This document shows positions 11,534 through 23,436 of a stretch of 64,000 bases of DNA, piece by piece (within the stretch, counting starts at the first letter, position 1; every line of letters begins with the position of its first letter). Source of the DNA: Isoetes taiwanensis (Eukaryota > Streptophyta > Lycopodiopsida > Isoetales > Isoetaceae); assembly GCA_021234155.1 (NCBI GenBank), contig JAJEKV010000206.1:1424001-1488000 (forward strand), read 5' to 3'. The notes beneath the pieces were generated by a model. The model did no database searches. It had not been told where the DNA came from and saw nothing but the letters and a program-made list of their open reading frames with translations. The position numbers and the translations under genes were made by a program.

Positions 11534-12271
11534 GTCGCAGCAAAGATGAGTGGAGGCATTGGCGGTGGAGGATCAAAGACCCCAGCCGATTTCTTGAAAT
11601 CCATCAGGGCTCGCCCTGTTGTTGTCAAACTTAACTCTGGAGTCGACTATCGGAGTTTGTTTTTGTACTATGGCTTATCTTCTATTCTGATTTTCTATTT
11701 TCCTTTTTCCTTTTTAAGCAATGTGTTTGATTTTCTCGTGGTCTAGGAATATTGGCATGTTTGGATGGTTACATGAACATTGCAATGGAGCAAACAGAGG
11801 AGTATGTCAATGGCCAGCTAAAGAATAAGTATGGAGATGCATTTATTAGAATAGAATAGAATAGAATAGTTTTTTTATCGTCCACTGAGACCAATCGGCC
11901 TATGGGACCCAGAAGGAGCGCAGCAAACTTATTACTGTCCGGGTTAAAAAACCCCCGCCCCGAAGGGTTTTCGAGGGAAAAACCGTGGCAGTAATAAGAA
12001 TGCTGTCAAACTGTACAAGTATACATCATCATGAAATAAATGTGTATGTACATGTCAAGTGCGTGCCCGAGGACATAGCTGATCTCGCATGTCCATGACC
12101 TCCTGAAGGTATGATCCTAGCATCCGTACGGATGCCGTGCTCAATGTCACATGTAGCGGCTGGCCAGGCCTGACCAACTCAGCATAGCGCGTCCGGATTT
12201 GATCATATGCTGGGCAACTTTGAAGGGTATGAGATTCATCCTCAATGACTCCCATTTGGCAGTAAATAATG
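11534..12271 (+). pseudogene. LSM6: LSM6 (Sm-like RNA-processing protein), two exons, second split by LINE
   Basis: LSM6 is part of the LSM1-7 (cytoplasmic mRNA decay) and LSM2-8 (U6 snRNA) rings. The first exon (11534-11654, ATG at 11546) encodes MSGGIGGGGSKTPADFLKSI and the start of the Sm1 motif to VDYR. The intron is 11655-11746 (GT..AG). The second exon starts at 11747 with ILACLDGYMNIAMEQTEEY and runs to GDAFIR at 11850, close to the LSM6 consensus. There a minus-strand LINE piece interrupts it, and the exon resumes at about 12263 with AATAATG and a good donor GTAAGG at 12272. The first splice-junction codon reads Arg where LSM6 normally has Gly. The C-terminal exon (LYISTSK region) is not seen downstream. 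The locus is therefore interrupted and probably non-functional. Confidence 0.85.
11851..12262 (-). mobile_element. 5'-truncated LINE insertion in LSM6 exon
   Basis: On the minus strand it starts in a zf-RVT-like end of ORF2 (CQMGVIEDESHTLQSCPAYD), finishes that ORF with a stop at about 12055, and continues into the 3' UTR. It then shows both hairpins described for this family and the tail GTGGACGATAAAAAAAC plus an ATTCT microsatellite (11851-11870). It is the clearest of the family's copies for the ORF end. Confidence 0.85.
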
Positions 12272-14810
12272 GTAAGGACAAATGGTTTTGTTTGGGTATA
12301 ATTGGTAGTTGCTGAACTAGATGGACTGTCATGCAAATGTGTATCTGTTATGTTGTAATTTACCATCTTCATACCCATCTAGTTTTGTACTTTTGGTTTT
12401 TGGAAGAACGAAATGTTTCATTCTTAGGATCGGTCCTAGATCACATATCAGCCACTGGCACTATATAAAACAGATGGCGAAAAATGCAACCAAGGAAAAA
12501 ATCATATGTTATATATGAGCAACATCTACCATGTAGAACCTCAAGGAATGGACAAATGAATTCAAGTAGAAGCCCTAAAAATGGACCGAATGGAACTATG
12601 ACTGACCCAATACCCACACATAAAAAGAAATGCAAGTAGCTTGCAAAGTAACAATGACGCGTGTAAAATCTACCCTGCATGAACATGTGTAATACAAACC
12701 TAAAGAGAATGCATAAAAACACTCATCTCTTAGCACCTTGATCAAAATGCCTCAACTAAACAAAATAAATGGATTACGAGGAAATAAATGCCTATGGGAA
12801 GAGATCTTTCTTGGCCTAGTGGCTAACCAAACAAACGAAATGTATGCATCTAATTCATGCGAGCAGCATCTATAGACAAATGATATCACGTCACGTAAAA
12901 TATAGGAGCAGAACTAGCAAACAAGGATTATGGCAGGAAAAAATACCAACCAAACACATTTATGCTCATGCAACATGCGAGACCGCATTCACAAAAGGAG
13001 AGAGTGTTAATAATGTAGAATCCAACCAAAGAAATAGTAAAAGAGCCTGCCAGATGATGTTAGCAACATAAAGTGTAAAACGTGACATCACCACGAAATT
13101 TCTCTGTGAACACAGTCTAACAGTGGCAAACAAACTGAAAAACTAGGTAACACAATGCATCAGGATAATAAGAAACCACAACTAATCTAATGGCTCGTAC
13201 GAAGCCACATGATGCAAGACCTACCATCTAATGTGAAACACGAACCGGATAATGCAGTATCCAAGGTAACAAGAAACCACAACATGACGTAGTAGCAAAT
13301 GTTGAAACCATGTAAACTAGGGTAGTAAGATAATGGGAACCTTAACTCGTTTGACAGCCATGCAAAGCCACACGACAAGCTCTAATAGAAGTAATGCCAT
13401 TATTTGATATTATGAGAAACTATAAGCGGTAAAGTCCATGCAACTCATTCGAATTAAAGCCTACAAAAACTCAACTGCATTATGATGACAAGAATAAATG
13501 CTCATGCATAATCACGCAATACGATGTCAATTGCACAAAATCTAGAAAAACTCAACCCTATCATAAGGAAAAGCCAACAAATGCAATTAACAGGTATACA
13601 AGGTTAGGAAAACGTTACCAATCGTACGCAAAGGATAAGAACAAACAGGATAAATCATGCCATGAGGAGACGATTCGTTAAGTGTGACAAATTGCTAGAT
13701 TGACAGTTTCTAAATCAATAAGAAAATGCTATTTTATAGTCAGTGGGACTCGAATCCTCATCCATTCACAAAATAGACCTATGATCCAACCACCAAAGTC
13801 AACCAACCAACCTGCACCTTATTTGAAAAGATAGACATCAAAGGAGAGACTAGGATGGAATGGAATGGCAAGGCGGGCAGAAGCCCCTGGACAATGCTGC
13901 CCCTAGACGATAATCCAAATGGGAACTGAATCAATTAGCTAGAAATTTCCAAAGAGATGAAGATGATACCAACAAGAAACGTAATATTTTCAGCTTCAAT
14001 CCGGTGTAAAGAAGGCATAACTAGGAATCTGTCACAATGTTAATTATATGCCTCAACGATCTGACGCAAAATCTGGTTGTGAAATATGTATTCTAAATAG
14101 AGGCAGAAATCTTGGAAAGTTTTTGGTAAAATGTCTCAATGTGAAATGTCTCACAACCATGATGTGGAAAGCCTGAAAATATCATGTCTAAACTGTGGCT
14201 TAGAATGAGCTGATAGTGACAACTAAACTAACAATAAAATTGTGAATGCCTCTCAGCTTCCACAACCAAAACACTGCTAGCTTAATAATATATCTTAAAT
14301 AAATAATGTACGACAAGCCACAAGTAAAACAAAGATATTTGGTTCATATCATAATCTCATGGAATATGTGACACAAGGTGGTGTGAACTCAGTTTTAAAA
14401 ACAAAAACCATGAAGATATGCCTAGGCAGTATTGAAGAATTGTGATAAGTAAATTGCAGTGTTGGTTGCTGAAGAAGACTGCAAAAACAACCTAATGGTT
14501 GTGAAACAAATTGTTATGGTGGTCTGTTATGGTGCTGTGACTAATGGTCACATAACAAAAGGGGTATACGCATATGGTTGTAAATATGGAACTAAGTGAG
14601 TGGTTTCATTATTGAACCATTGAAAAACATAATGCTTGCAAATATGAAAATATAAGAATGGTTTCATATCTCAGCAGATTTTCTACAATGGTGGACAGTG
14701 GATAGCCGCACACATGCGAACTACCCACAAAAAATAAAGGGAAAATCCAATTATATCATTTGGACCCCAAAACAAATACAATGCTAATAGATGAGTGGCT
14801 GATGTACCTG
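12272..14810. other. No gene recognised; A-rich, possibly LSM6 intron
   Basis: The first part follows a splice donor, so it was intronic. The rest has frequent stops in all frames. At about 13735-13810 the minus strand has GGATTCGAGTCC preceded by TGACTTTGGTGGTTGG, which resembles the A and B boxes of a tRNA-derived SINE. I could not fold a tRNA and treat this as weak. Confidence 0.3.
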
Positions 14811-14890
14811 CCGAAAGCTTATCACCGGGATTAAAAAACCCCGCCCTTTCGGGTTTTCGAGGAAAAACCCTAGTGATAAGCCTTCAGCAA
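14811..14890 (-). repeat. Stand-alone hairpin repeat (same core as LINE 3' hairpin)
   Basis: A perfect 9-bp stem, GCTTATCAC (14817-14825) with GTGATAAGC (14873-14881), encloses the core TTAAAAAACCCC...GGGTTTTC...GGAAAAACC that is also found in the LINE copies. No LINE tail lies beside it. Strand is given by comparison with the LINE copies. Confidence 0.6.
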
Positions 14891-16440
14891 GGGGCTTAGA
14901 CAAACGTAAGGCATAGAATCCCTCCCAAAAACCCGCGCATGGAGAAGTCAAAACGGATGGCGCTCGCCAACCTGTACCTGCACATCACCAACAACAAACG
15001 AGAAACATACCAAAGAATAGCATCACCCAGTGGGTGGAAAAAAGCATCACCCACCGGGTGGAAAAACATGATAACAGAACTTATACAAAATATAATAAAC
15101 AAAGAAGGGGGGAGGGTGGGTTCAAAGAGAATAAGGTACTGCTGAGAGAAGAGGAAGCGCCGATGAAACGTCGATGAAGAACTCTGCAATAAGTAGAAAA
15201 CGCCCAACCTGATGAACGGCCCAAAACGCATGCGATGTATGCATGCGACGCATGCAATGCATGCATGCTCGTCTTGAGCAAGAATGCCGATTCGCTACGC
15301 GAATCGACGCCATTATTGAGAAACCATCAAAAACATATTTATAAAAACCTTGTAAATACAAGGAAGTCGGCCAGATAAATTGGAGCCATTCTCGATTTGA
15401 AATTGTCGGTCTAATCAGACCTCGACAAGCCTGGAAGACAGGGAGATCGGTCCGGCAATGGAGCTGGAACTGATCGTATAATTAACCCTTAGATGTATAG
15501 TGATTCTCAACTGGTTTTCGGCTCAGCAAGTTTGATCGAGATTTAAAGGTTTGCACTAAGGTTTCATTGGTAATTTTCTGGACATTGTATTAACAATGAA
15601 ATAGTGGTTTATTATTACATTCATAAGTGTCTCAATATATAATGATCTTAATTTGCAAGCATTATAATTGCTGAGACTACAAATACCGTGGTTGGTATTT
15701 GATCTAAGAAATTGTTCTAAGATATTATTGTTAACATAATATCTTACAGGTACCACTAGGCTTATCTTCTCCTCCTTCGAATCCATATCCTATAGTGTCA
15801 ATGTTTTTGCCTCATTTATAAAACTCTCAAGCCTCAGGAGGTGGCAGGTTATATCACCATAGGATCATGCATAGCTTGGTAGATGTGGAACTTTGTGGCT
15901 GAATAGACTTTCCTAGTTTAAGCACATGGTTGATATCCTGACAGGATAGTTGATTGAATTATTACATTGCCAATAAAGTAAAGAGATCCTTATGCATTCT
16001 ATTTAAAGCATAAAATGACAGATTCTTTATACTTTTGCAACTTCAAGAATAAAATACATCAGTTAGATTTAGAGACAATTGCTAGCACATATGTAAGGGG
16101 CCGATGGGAGACCACTACATATCTGGAAACGAAACTCGTGCAGGTTCTTGCTTTGTTGATTGCAGCAATGAAGGCAAGGGGTCCTCAAAGTGATGGACCA
16201 CGCTTGGCAAGGCCAGATTGTGATGCCAAAGGCAACAATTGAAATGCTGAAAACATATAAGAAACTCACAGCCCTCAAAAAGTATTAATATGTAGCATAA
16301 TAACAGGGGATTTTCTTTGTGTTTTTGTACGCTTTTCACTAAGGTTTTCCTATGATTTCGTGATGTATTCAAATGGATGTACTAATGCGTACATCTAGAG
16401 TGCACCATTTCTGAGCCATTGATTTTAGCCCTTTTTTTTT
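14891..16440. other. No gene; short palindromes
   Basis: GCATGC-type palindromes cluster at 15228-15268, and CGATTCGC/GCGAATCG form an 8-bp inverted repeat with a 3-nt spacer at about 15289-15307. No coding frame is supported. Confidence 0.3.
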
Positions 16441-16443
16441 CGA

Positions 16444-16557
16444 TGGTCAACAACCAAAGGCTCACAACAAAAGCCCTTTTTTTGTGCGTGTGGTGCATAA
16501 TGGTCAACAACTAATGGCTCACAACAAAAACCCTCTTTTTGTGTGTGTGGTGCATAA
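16444..16557. repeat. 57-bp tandem duplication
   Basis: Two copies at 16444-16500 and 16501-16557 each start TGGTCAACAAC and end GTGTGGTGCATAA, with a few substitutions. No coding content is supported. Confidence 0.75.
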
Positions 16558-16619
16558 TGGGCACATGAAGGGCTTAAAGGGCGCATGTAGTGCAGTTTCC
16601 CTGCCGGCAACACATTTCT

Positions 16620-16700
16620 TATAATAACTTTTGATCCAGAGCTCTGTTTCAGATGATTTTTATTGCGTTGGAAAGTTCTCTCTGAGATCTTTTTGATAGT
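16620..16700. repeat. Leader-like motif shared with 640-720
   Basis: The stretch TAACTTTTGATCCAGAGCTC followed by GATTTTTATTGCGTTGGAAAG closely resembles the reverse complement of about 640-720. Such 'GTTGGAAAGC' leaders are common in plant retroelements, so this is probably a solitary fragment of one. Confidence 0.45.
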
Positions 16701-17244
16701 GTATGATATGAATATGTTTGGTTAAGTTATCTATGCTAAAACAGCAAGTTTACGGCCGGGTTTGGTAGGCTTTCACATCCTACCGGTGATTATCTGAGAT
16801 TGCGCTATTGGATATTGTTTTATGGCTCATTCCGAATGACGCTTGCAAAAAATTACCATGCATTTTTATATTTTGAGGCAGTTATTAAGCAAATTCCAAG
16901 GCTTCTAGATCCTTGTGCTCACAAGCAGAAAAGTTTCCCCCACTTTGGTTTCTCACCACAAGAATCCATGGAGGCCAAAAGGTCTTTGTTAAATTCAGGT
17001 TGAAAAATATTTGTGTATGGGTGTTGCAAACTTTATGACTTTCAGAATAATAGGATCAATCTGCTCTATCTTTATGGTAACTTTTACTTATGTTCTATTT
17101 GTTTTATTGTGATGAAATTCAAAAGCTACAGGTGATGAAAGCCTCAAATGAATTCTTGTTTTTTTTTTCTGGTTTGAATTCTAAGTTTTTTGTCACACGG
17201 GGGTGTGTGACGTCCCTAAGGCTCCGAAGGGCCAAATTTTTTTT
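16701..17244. other. No gene recognised
   Basis: There is no supported frame. A GTCACACGGGGGTGTGTGAC near-palindrome at about 17192-17212 lies just outside the inverted-repeat element. Confidence 0.3.
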
Positions 17245-17866
17245 TTGCAACACAAACCATTAACATCCAACATATAAAAACTAAATCCCCCAACACATAA
17301 CAACCAACAAATAACAACCATTGAAATTAACAACCAACACATAACTATCATTGACATTAATTAACACAACCATTGGGTCCAACACATTTAAATTAAAACC
17401 CCCCTTAAACCCCCTTTGGTTTGGGTGCATATTCACCTGGGTGACGAGGGAGGGCGGCCGAGAGCCCTCATAATTGTATTTTGCACGTACGAAATCAACA
17501 CCATATAGTATTCCGCTTGAAAGCTTATAGTATTTTGTGAATCTTGTTATACAGTATAGCAAATTTTGTACTTGCATACCCCACAAATGAGGAACTTTAC
17601 GTACGGTGTAGATTAAGGAATAAGGGGTGAATATGCCTATCCAACAGCTCTCGTTGCCCGGAGTCACCCCCCGTGTGAATATGCACCCAAACCAAAAGGG
17701 GTTTAAGGGGGGTTTTAATTTAAATGTGTTGGACCCAATGGTTGTGTTAATTAATGTCAATGATAGTTATGTGTTGGTTGTTAATTTCAATGGTTGTTAT
17801 TTGTTGGTTGTTATGTGTTGGGGGATTTAGTTTTTATATGTTGGATGTTAATGGTTTGTGTTGCAA
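17245..17866. mobile_element. Inverted-repeat (foldback/MITE-like) element
   Basis: Arms 17245-17436 and 17675-17866 (192 bp each) are reverse complements with only about one visible mismatch, starting TTGCAACACAAACC. They flank about 238 bp of unrelated sequence. Open frames in the two arms give the same peptide, which is a consequence of the inverted repeat and not evidence of a gene. I could not fix a target-site duplication because the left flank is a T-run. Near identity of the arms means a recent origin or ongoing conversion. Confidence 0.8.
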
Positions 17867-19660
17867 ACTGCAAAAATTATTTGAACCTCCATTCATGAGC
17901 AACAATCTAGCCATCAAATTTCTGATGTAGACATGATGTTGAAACCAGGAACTAGAATATCAAGGCATGCCAAACATGTCTTTGATAACAAGACAAATAA
18001 GAGAATCGTAGCTTGAAAAATGTGGCTTCCCATCACTCCTGCAAAAACTAACTGAAGCTGCTTTGTATCATAGACGCACAGAGATACTTCTGGCTAGATA
18101 CCAGCTCCAAACATACGACCAAAAGACTTATTTGATTAGGCTAGTTTAATCTATAATGGACACATATAACTGTGAACAGACGAAATCCAACAAATTACCT
18201 CCGGCTGAGATATCGCAGATTAGAAGCAACTTTAGAAAGATTAAGCTGATATATGGATGCCAAAATTGTTGTACAGAGCAAATCCAAAATGCACTTGGAG
18301 ACCCAGCCAACAGCGACCAAATCCTTGCCGTTTGCCATAACCCATGTCGTTGTGTAAACCCTTGTCGGTTGCCTTTGTAAATGAGAAAGAACGCCAGAGC
18401 CACATCAGATTGCTTTGTAGACCCGTTTACCTCGGAAATCTATAGGGATCTGCAGCAAAGGATTTGATGTCGGCCATAGCCAGAGCTTACATTCACAGTC
18501 GTGGAGATGAATCGACAGCAACAAAAGGCGGTTCATTGAATCTTCAATGTAATGGAGATGAATTTGCAGCAATAGGAAGGACATCCTTAGTTAGGAGCTC
18601 TCCACCTCCAGCAACTTCTGATGGATCTGATGTACCCGAAACTATCATTTGAATACCAGCCACAACCGACTATTTGAGCCAACAAGAAACAAGGCCTCTT
18701 TGAATATCCACAGCAATGGATAATCTGATTGAATCTGCAATTGGGAAGAAGAAAAAATGGAGTCGAACAAGGCCGCCAAGTCCATCGATTAAAGATAACA
18801 GTAAAAAAGGATGTGGATATTGCCCTGCCAAATACACAAACACAGCCCTGCCATACACATCAAAATATAAGATGTCCAGATAGGGGAAAGGCAAGCCTGC
18901 ATCAAATCAAACCGACCATCGAAACCCAAGAATCATACATCACGAAAAACACAATATATGGAAGAAGAACTTGAAGAAATCTTGTCAAATTCATTAATAC
19001 AGCTAAGCTGTAAAAGCTACGCACTGGTAAAACCTCCAAGCCCCAAGCATCCAGGGATCAAAATTGCTGCCATAGCAAATTATTTCACAACCCAAACATT
19101 CCACAAATACAGGATCAAAACCAATGCGTCACACAAGAAGGCAAAGACTGTAATCTACAAATACAAAAAAAAACTAAGTAGGAAGTAGGTAGATAGGATG
19201 AGACACTAGAAGGCAAGAGAAGATGGAGCAACCAAGGTAGGAGCTCAAGAGAATGCCGATAACCTGCCATAGCATAATGAGGCTATAAATAGAGCCAACA
19301 TGAATAGGCGTCCCCATCTAAAGAATGTTGGTTCTATTGCTATCGCAATAGAACCATGGCATTCTTGTTGCGTGTCTTCTTGTTTTACCTTACTGGTTTC
19401 ATGCGAACTTTTACATCAGAATCAGAATATGAAAATACAATAATATTTTTCTATGTTTGTCGATCAATTTGCTCCTCTTATAAATTGCATTTATCCTCAA
19501 TTTTTTTCCATATTTTCTTTATTAAGGGGACTAAAGCTGCTATCTTGAATTGTTGGTGCAGTACTGTATATCAGCACTTCAAAACGGACACTTGCAGAAC
19601 AATAGCATGTGAACAAGTATGTATAGCGATTTAACTGATGCCAGTAATTATTTGGCACGA
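17867..19660. other. No gene recognised
   Basis: No coherent exon or known domain is visible on either strand. Short open frames exist, but none has a convincing composition or splice context. Confidence 0.3.
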
Positions 19661-19678
19661 CTGTGTTACGATGTTCAA

Positions 19679-19835
19679 ATGAGTTGTGGAAACATGGCAC
19701 CAGTATGGTAACAGGTTATATACTTCTATCATTCCTAAATCAGTTGTGGAAGCCTGACACCAGTATTGGGAACATGTTAAATACTTGGATTATGCTATTG
19801 GGTTGTGGAAACATGGCAACGGTATGGGAACACGC
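19679..19835. repeat. Tandem repeat, about 60-bp period
   Basis: Three imperfect units begin GTTGTGGAAACATGGCACC (19682), GTTGTGGAAGCCTGACACC (about 19742) and TTGTGGAAACATGGCAACG (about 19803), each followed by GTATGGG-AACA. The pattern is satellite-like and non-coding. Confidence 0.7.
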
Positions 19836-20269
19836 TTTATCGCTTTATTTGGGAACTTAAAAAACAGAAGGGCTGCTTACCTTTTTTGTCCGAGGATGAA
19901 AATACCTTTTTAATAGTCACAGCCATTTTTTTTTATGTGTAATGATGTGGTAACTTAACTAAATCTATCCTTTGTTAAGAAATCAAATATTAAGCAAAGT
20001 GAGTTTTAAGAGAACTAAGACTTAAGGTATTTTGCCTGGAAAGATGGAAAACAAGGTGCTAAAGCACTGTGGGTTGTTCTCTTGGATGAGCAGTGAGGTT
20101 TATTTTTGGAAATTATTTTAAATTGCCTAAGACATTTTCTAAAGATCTTAGAATGTTTGAACCTTTTCTGATAAATGAGAGGTGCACTAGTGATATATCA
20201 TTCGGTTTTGACACGTCCATTTCTTTGCAGGCTGGTCATTGTTCTTTTCACTCTTTTAATAGTGTTTGA

Positions 20270-21725
20270 CCTCTGTTTCAATCAAATAACTGCTTACATG
20301 TCTGAGTCCAAACTCCAAGGCTTGTCTGACTCAAGGTACATTCATGATTTCTTTACGGTTTTAGCAAAGCATGTAATCTGATGAGTACCAACACGCGTGT
20401 AGGTAGGAAACCGGCCAACTTGATATGCAAGCTGCTAGTGCAGGTGAAGTAATCTCAGATGAGATTGAATACCAAGGTGAATCCCCAGATGAACAAGCAC
20501 TTGTTAGTGCAGCGGCTGCTCATGGATGTACACTGGTTGAAAGATCGTCAGCTGCGATTGTTATTAACGTATTTGGTGAAACACAACGGTATGTTGTTAA
20601 CATTCAGGCATCTTAGACTCTCTTGAAATTACTAACTAGTAAACTCTTGATTGCTTAGGTATGAATTACTTGGAATCCATGAGTTTGGCGGTGCAGCGCA
20701 AAGCGTATGTCGATTGTTGTTCGATGCCACGATAAAACAATTAAAGTCTTATTGAAGGGAGCAGATGCAAGCTGTCTTGGACATTGTCACGTCAACGGAT
20801 GCATTTGATTTACCGGATAATGTGCTTTCAACTGAGAAACTTGAACAAGTCTGGGACTCCACAATCAACCACTTAGATGTATATGTTAGAGCAGGGTTGC
20901 GAACTCTTGTAATTGCATCAAGAGATCTTGGTGAAATAGAACTTGAGAACTGGCAGTTCAAGTATCGAGGAAGCTAGCGTTGCATTGATTGATCGATGTG
21001 GATAAGTTAAGAGAAGCCGCAAATGTCGTGAGAGCATAGCGACACTTATATATGAGCTCTTACGGTATTGAGGACAAAGCTGCAGGAGGGGGGGTGCGAA
21101 ACAATAGCTTCACTAAGGGAAGGCGGCATGAAGCTATGGGTATTAACGGTGATAAGGGAGGCTGCTATCTCTATTGGGTATTCTTGTCTAGTTCTGACAC
21201 ACCACATGGAGCAAATTATTATCAATGCTACTACTAAAGATGCATGTTTAAAAGCCTTAGAAGATGAGAAAGTTAGCAGCTGTTTGAACTGGCTGTGGCA
21301 TGTCAAGTTGTTGTATGCTGTATTGTTGCACCCTATCAAAAGGCCGGCATAGTGGCACTAGTCAAGGAACGGGCCAATGAAATGACTTTAACGATTGGAG
21401 ATGGTATGTATGGATGGAGATTTGCTACTTAAAATGATTGCTTTGGATTCTTATCCACTTGTATTTTGGCTTTATCAGGTGCAAATGATGTTGCAATGAT
21501 CGGATGGCGAGATGTTGGTGTCGGGATAAGCGGTAAAGAAGGCAAATCAAGCGGTCATGGCATCAGACTTCATGAATTACCTGATTTAGGTTTCTCAAGC
21601 GATTTCTTTTGGTTCATGGTCATTGGAACTATCAGCGGCTAGCCTACATGGTCCTATACAACTTTTATCGCAATGTTGTCTTTGTTATGATGCTCTTCTG
21701 GTACACTATAATGTTACAACAAGCT
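20270..21725 (+). pseudogene. P4-type ATPase (phospholipid flippase, ALA-like), decayed fragment
   Basis: P4-ATPases move phospholipids to the cytosolic leaflet of plant membranes. In order, I see IHDFFTVLA (about 20335), then YQGESPDEQALVSAAAA (about 20471-20520; the nucleotide-binding KGESPDE-like motif), YELLGIHEF after an intron, and GLRTLVIASRDL (about 20897). Next are IEDKLQEG with frame breaks (about 21065) and ISIGYS (about 21168), then QKAGIVALVKERANEMTLTIGDG (about 21335-21405). After a second intron come GANDVAMI and DVGVGISGKEG (about 21479-21540). Introns of about 70 bp remain at about 20589-20658 and 21404-21478, so it is not a processed copy. The N-terminal half with the DKTGT site is missing, and frameshifts and stops break the rest. 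Confidence 0.82.
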
Positions 21726-21739
21726 TGTCTATTTGCACA

Positions 21740-22340
21740 GAACCCAAATGCATAGCTACTATCACTGTATTGCATCAACATGCAGAAACATAAAAAATCG
21801 TTGAATGAGAAATGGGACCTCATCAAAAGCCATAGTTTTTTAACATTCATTTCTTACCATCATCTATTAGGGTGTAGTATATTATAGATGTATAATTTGA
21901 GGTATTGATCTTACCATGATGTATTGTCCTTAGCATGTATTCCATGTATTGTCATTAGCATGTATTATCCCCGTATTGTCTCGATATTGTCTTCGCAAGG
22001 GCTCCTAAATACGGGTTCATAATTTGCAAAGGCTCCTTAGAATTACCCTTGTAATGCCACATGCATGTAAGAACCCCAAGGAAATGCGAGACCGAGATGC
22101 GAGAAATGTCAATTAAAAACATTTTGAAATTTTATTTATTCTGTACATAGAGGTAGGGTGCACAAGCACAAACTCAAGTACAAGATCGGGTAGGGATATG
22201 TAAAAATTAGGATAGTCCGAAAGTACATCTATGGAAAGGGGCTTGGAAACTGGCTTTTCCTATTTACGTATGTAGGGGTTTTCCACCTCCAAAAAGTCGT
22301 ATACAGGGGTTTTCTCTGGACCCCTTGCACGCAGATGTGG
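21740..22340. other. No gene recognised
   Basis: Short repeats of TGTATTGTC/AGCATGTATT occur at 21917-21990. No frame is supported. Confidence 0.3.
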
Positions 22341-22344
22341 TATC

Positions 22345-23436
22345 CCCATATGCCTAGGTGAAATCCCCGGGTATCCAAGGTGTCGAAAGAAACAAGAAGG
22401 ACTTGGGATGAGTTCCCCTTGCTTGAGAAACAAATGCCAGATGTTATTTGTTCAATTGGACAACTGTTGGAAAGAAAACAAGGATAGATGGATGTTTGGG
22501 GCAATGTCATACTTAACAGTAGTAGGAGTATTCAAGATTGTGAAGGTTGGGTTCATGATAGTTGAGCATACACATGATGATATAGATGCATTCTTCGAAA
22601 CTTTCTCTACCAAGCTCAAGAGAGAAAACGTGACTAGTCTCCCTGAAATAATGGATGTGTTTGAGAGCTGCATTGACCCCAACCCAATGGCTTTCTTGAT
22701 GGATGAGGTTTCATATTGGAAATTATTTGTCGCGGGATACTTATTAGATGGTAAGGATCAGTTGACAGGACACATAAAGCCACTTCAATTCAAGTTTTGG
22801 GTCAGGGATGGAATACCGATCATGCAATATAAGTGGAGACCAGGTGATAAGTTGTGGATGCTTGTGCAAGCAATCGAATTTTGGCAAAGGGGGGCTACAA
22901 ATGAAGTTCTTACTGCTAGAGGGGAGCCAAAACCACTTCCTCCCTTCAAGATTGTTAAAGACTCTAGCCAACTAGTGAAGGGCATCAAAGACTATATAAC
23001 GCACTGGGAGGATGTTCGAAATGGAAAGCACACTTCGTCCCTAAAGAAAAATCACATGGACTCCCTAATCAGTTGCTGTGAGAAAGTCGTGACATGCTTA
23101 TAAATAGAACAGCCATGCGGGGGGAAGCTAAGAGACGGGTTCTTACCAGAGTCTAGATGGGAGGGTTCTCATGGAGCAAGCATATCAAAGAAAGTTGACT
23201 TGGATCCTAACAATGGTTCCAAGTGCTTTGTGGGAAGCAAGGCCCGAAGTGGTTTGATCTTCCTGAGTGAGATCCTTTTGAGGACATCAAGGAAGGATAC
23301 TTTGTGCTAGTAAGGCCTGACGATGAGGATTGTCCAATATGGTTAGGGATGGCACTCTCTAATATTACCACCACCATGCCTGATGGAGAGGAGTTGCATC
23401 CTGAATTCCAAGTTCAATATTGGGAGCCCGTTCGAA
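22345..23436 (+). pseudogene. DUF7869-type transposase-like protein, C-terminal part
   Basis: An open frame at 22408-23103 carries the family's most conserved region: FVQLDNCWKENKDRWMFGAM (about 22447-22505), then VGFMIVEHTHDDIDAFFETF (about 22546-22610). The HTHxDxD signature is typical of this RNase-H-like transposon family. A second frame at 23240-23436 (FEDIKEGYFVLVRPDDEDC, then EFQVQYWEPVR) is the C-terminal acidic/aromatic end. There the sequence is cut by a LINE tail and resumes beyond it. It lacks the N-terminal half, which is present at 9.3-10.4 kb on the same strand. I treat it as a pseudogene because frames are broken near 23103-23240. Confidence 0.65.

Noticed and set aside
13735-13810. 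tRNA gene or tRNA-derived SINE on the minus strand
   Set aside because: A B-box-like GGATTCGAGTCC is present, but the T-stem has mismatches and no acceptor stem or clear A box pairs up.
17281-17830. Two ORFs of opposite strands giving nearly the same peptide
   Set aside because: They are the two arms of one inverted repeat read in opposite directions.
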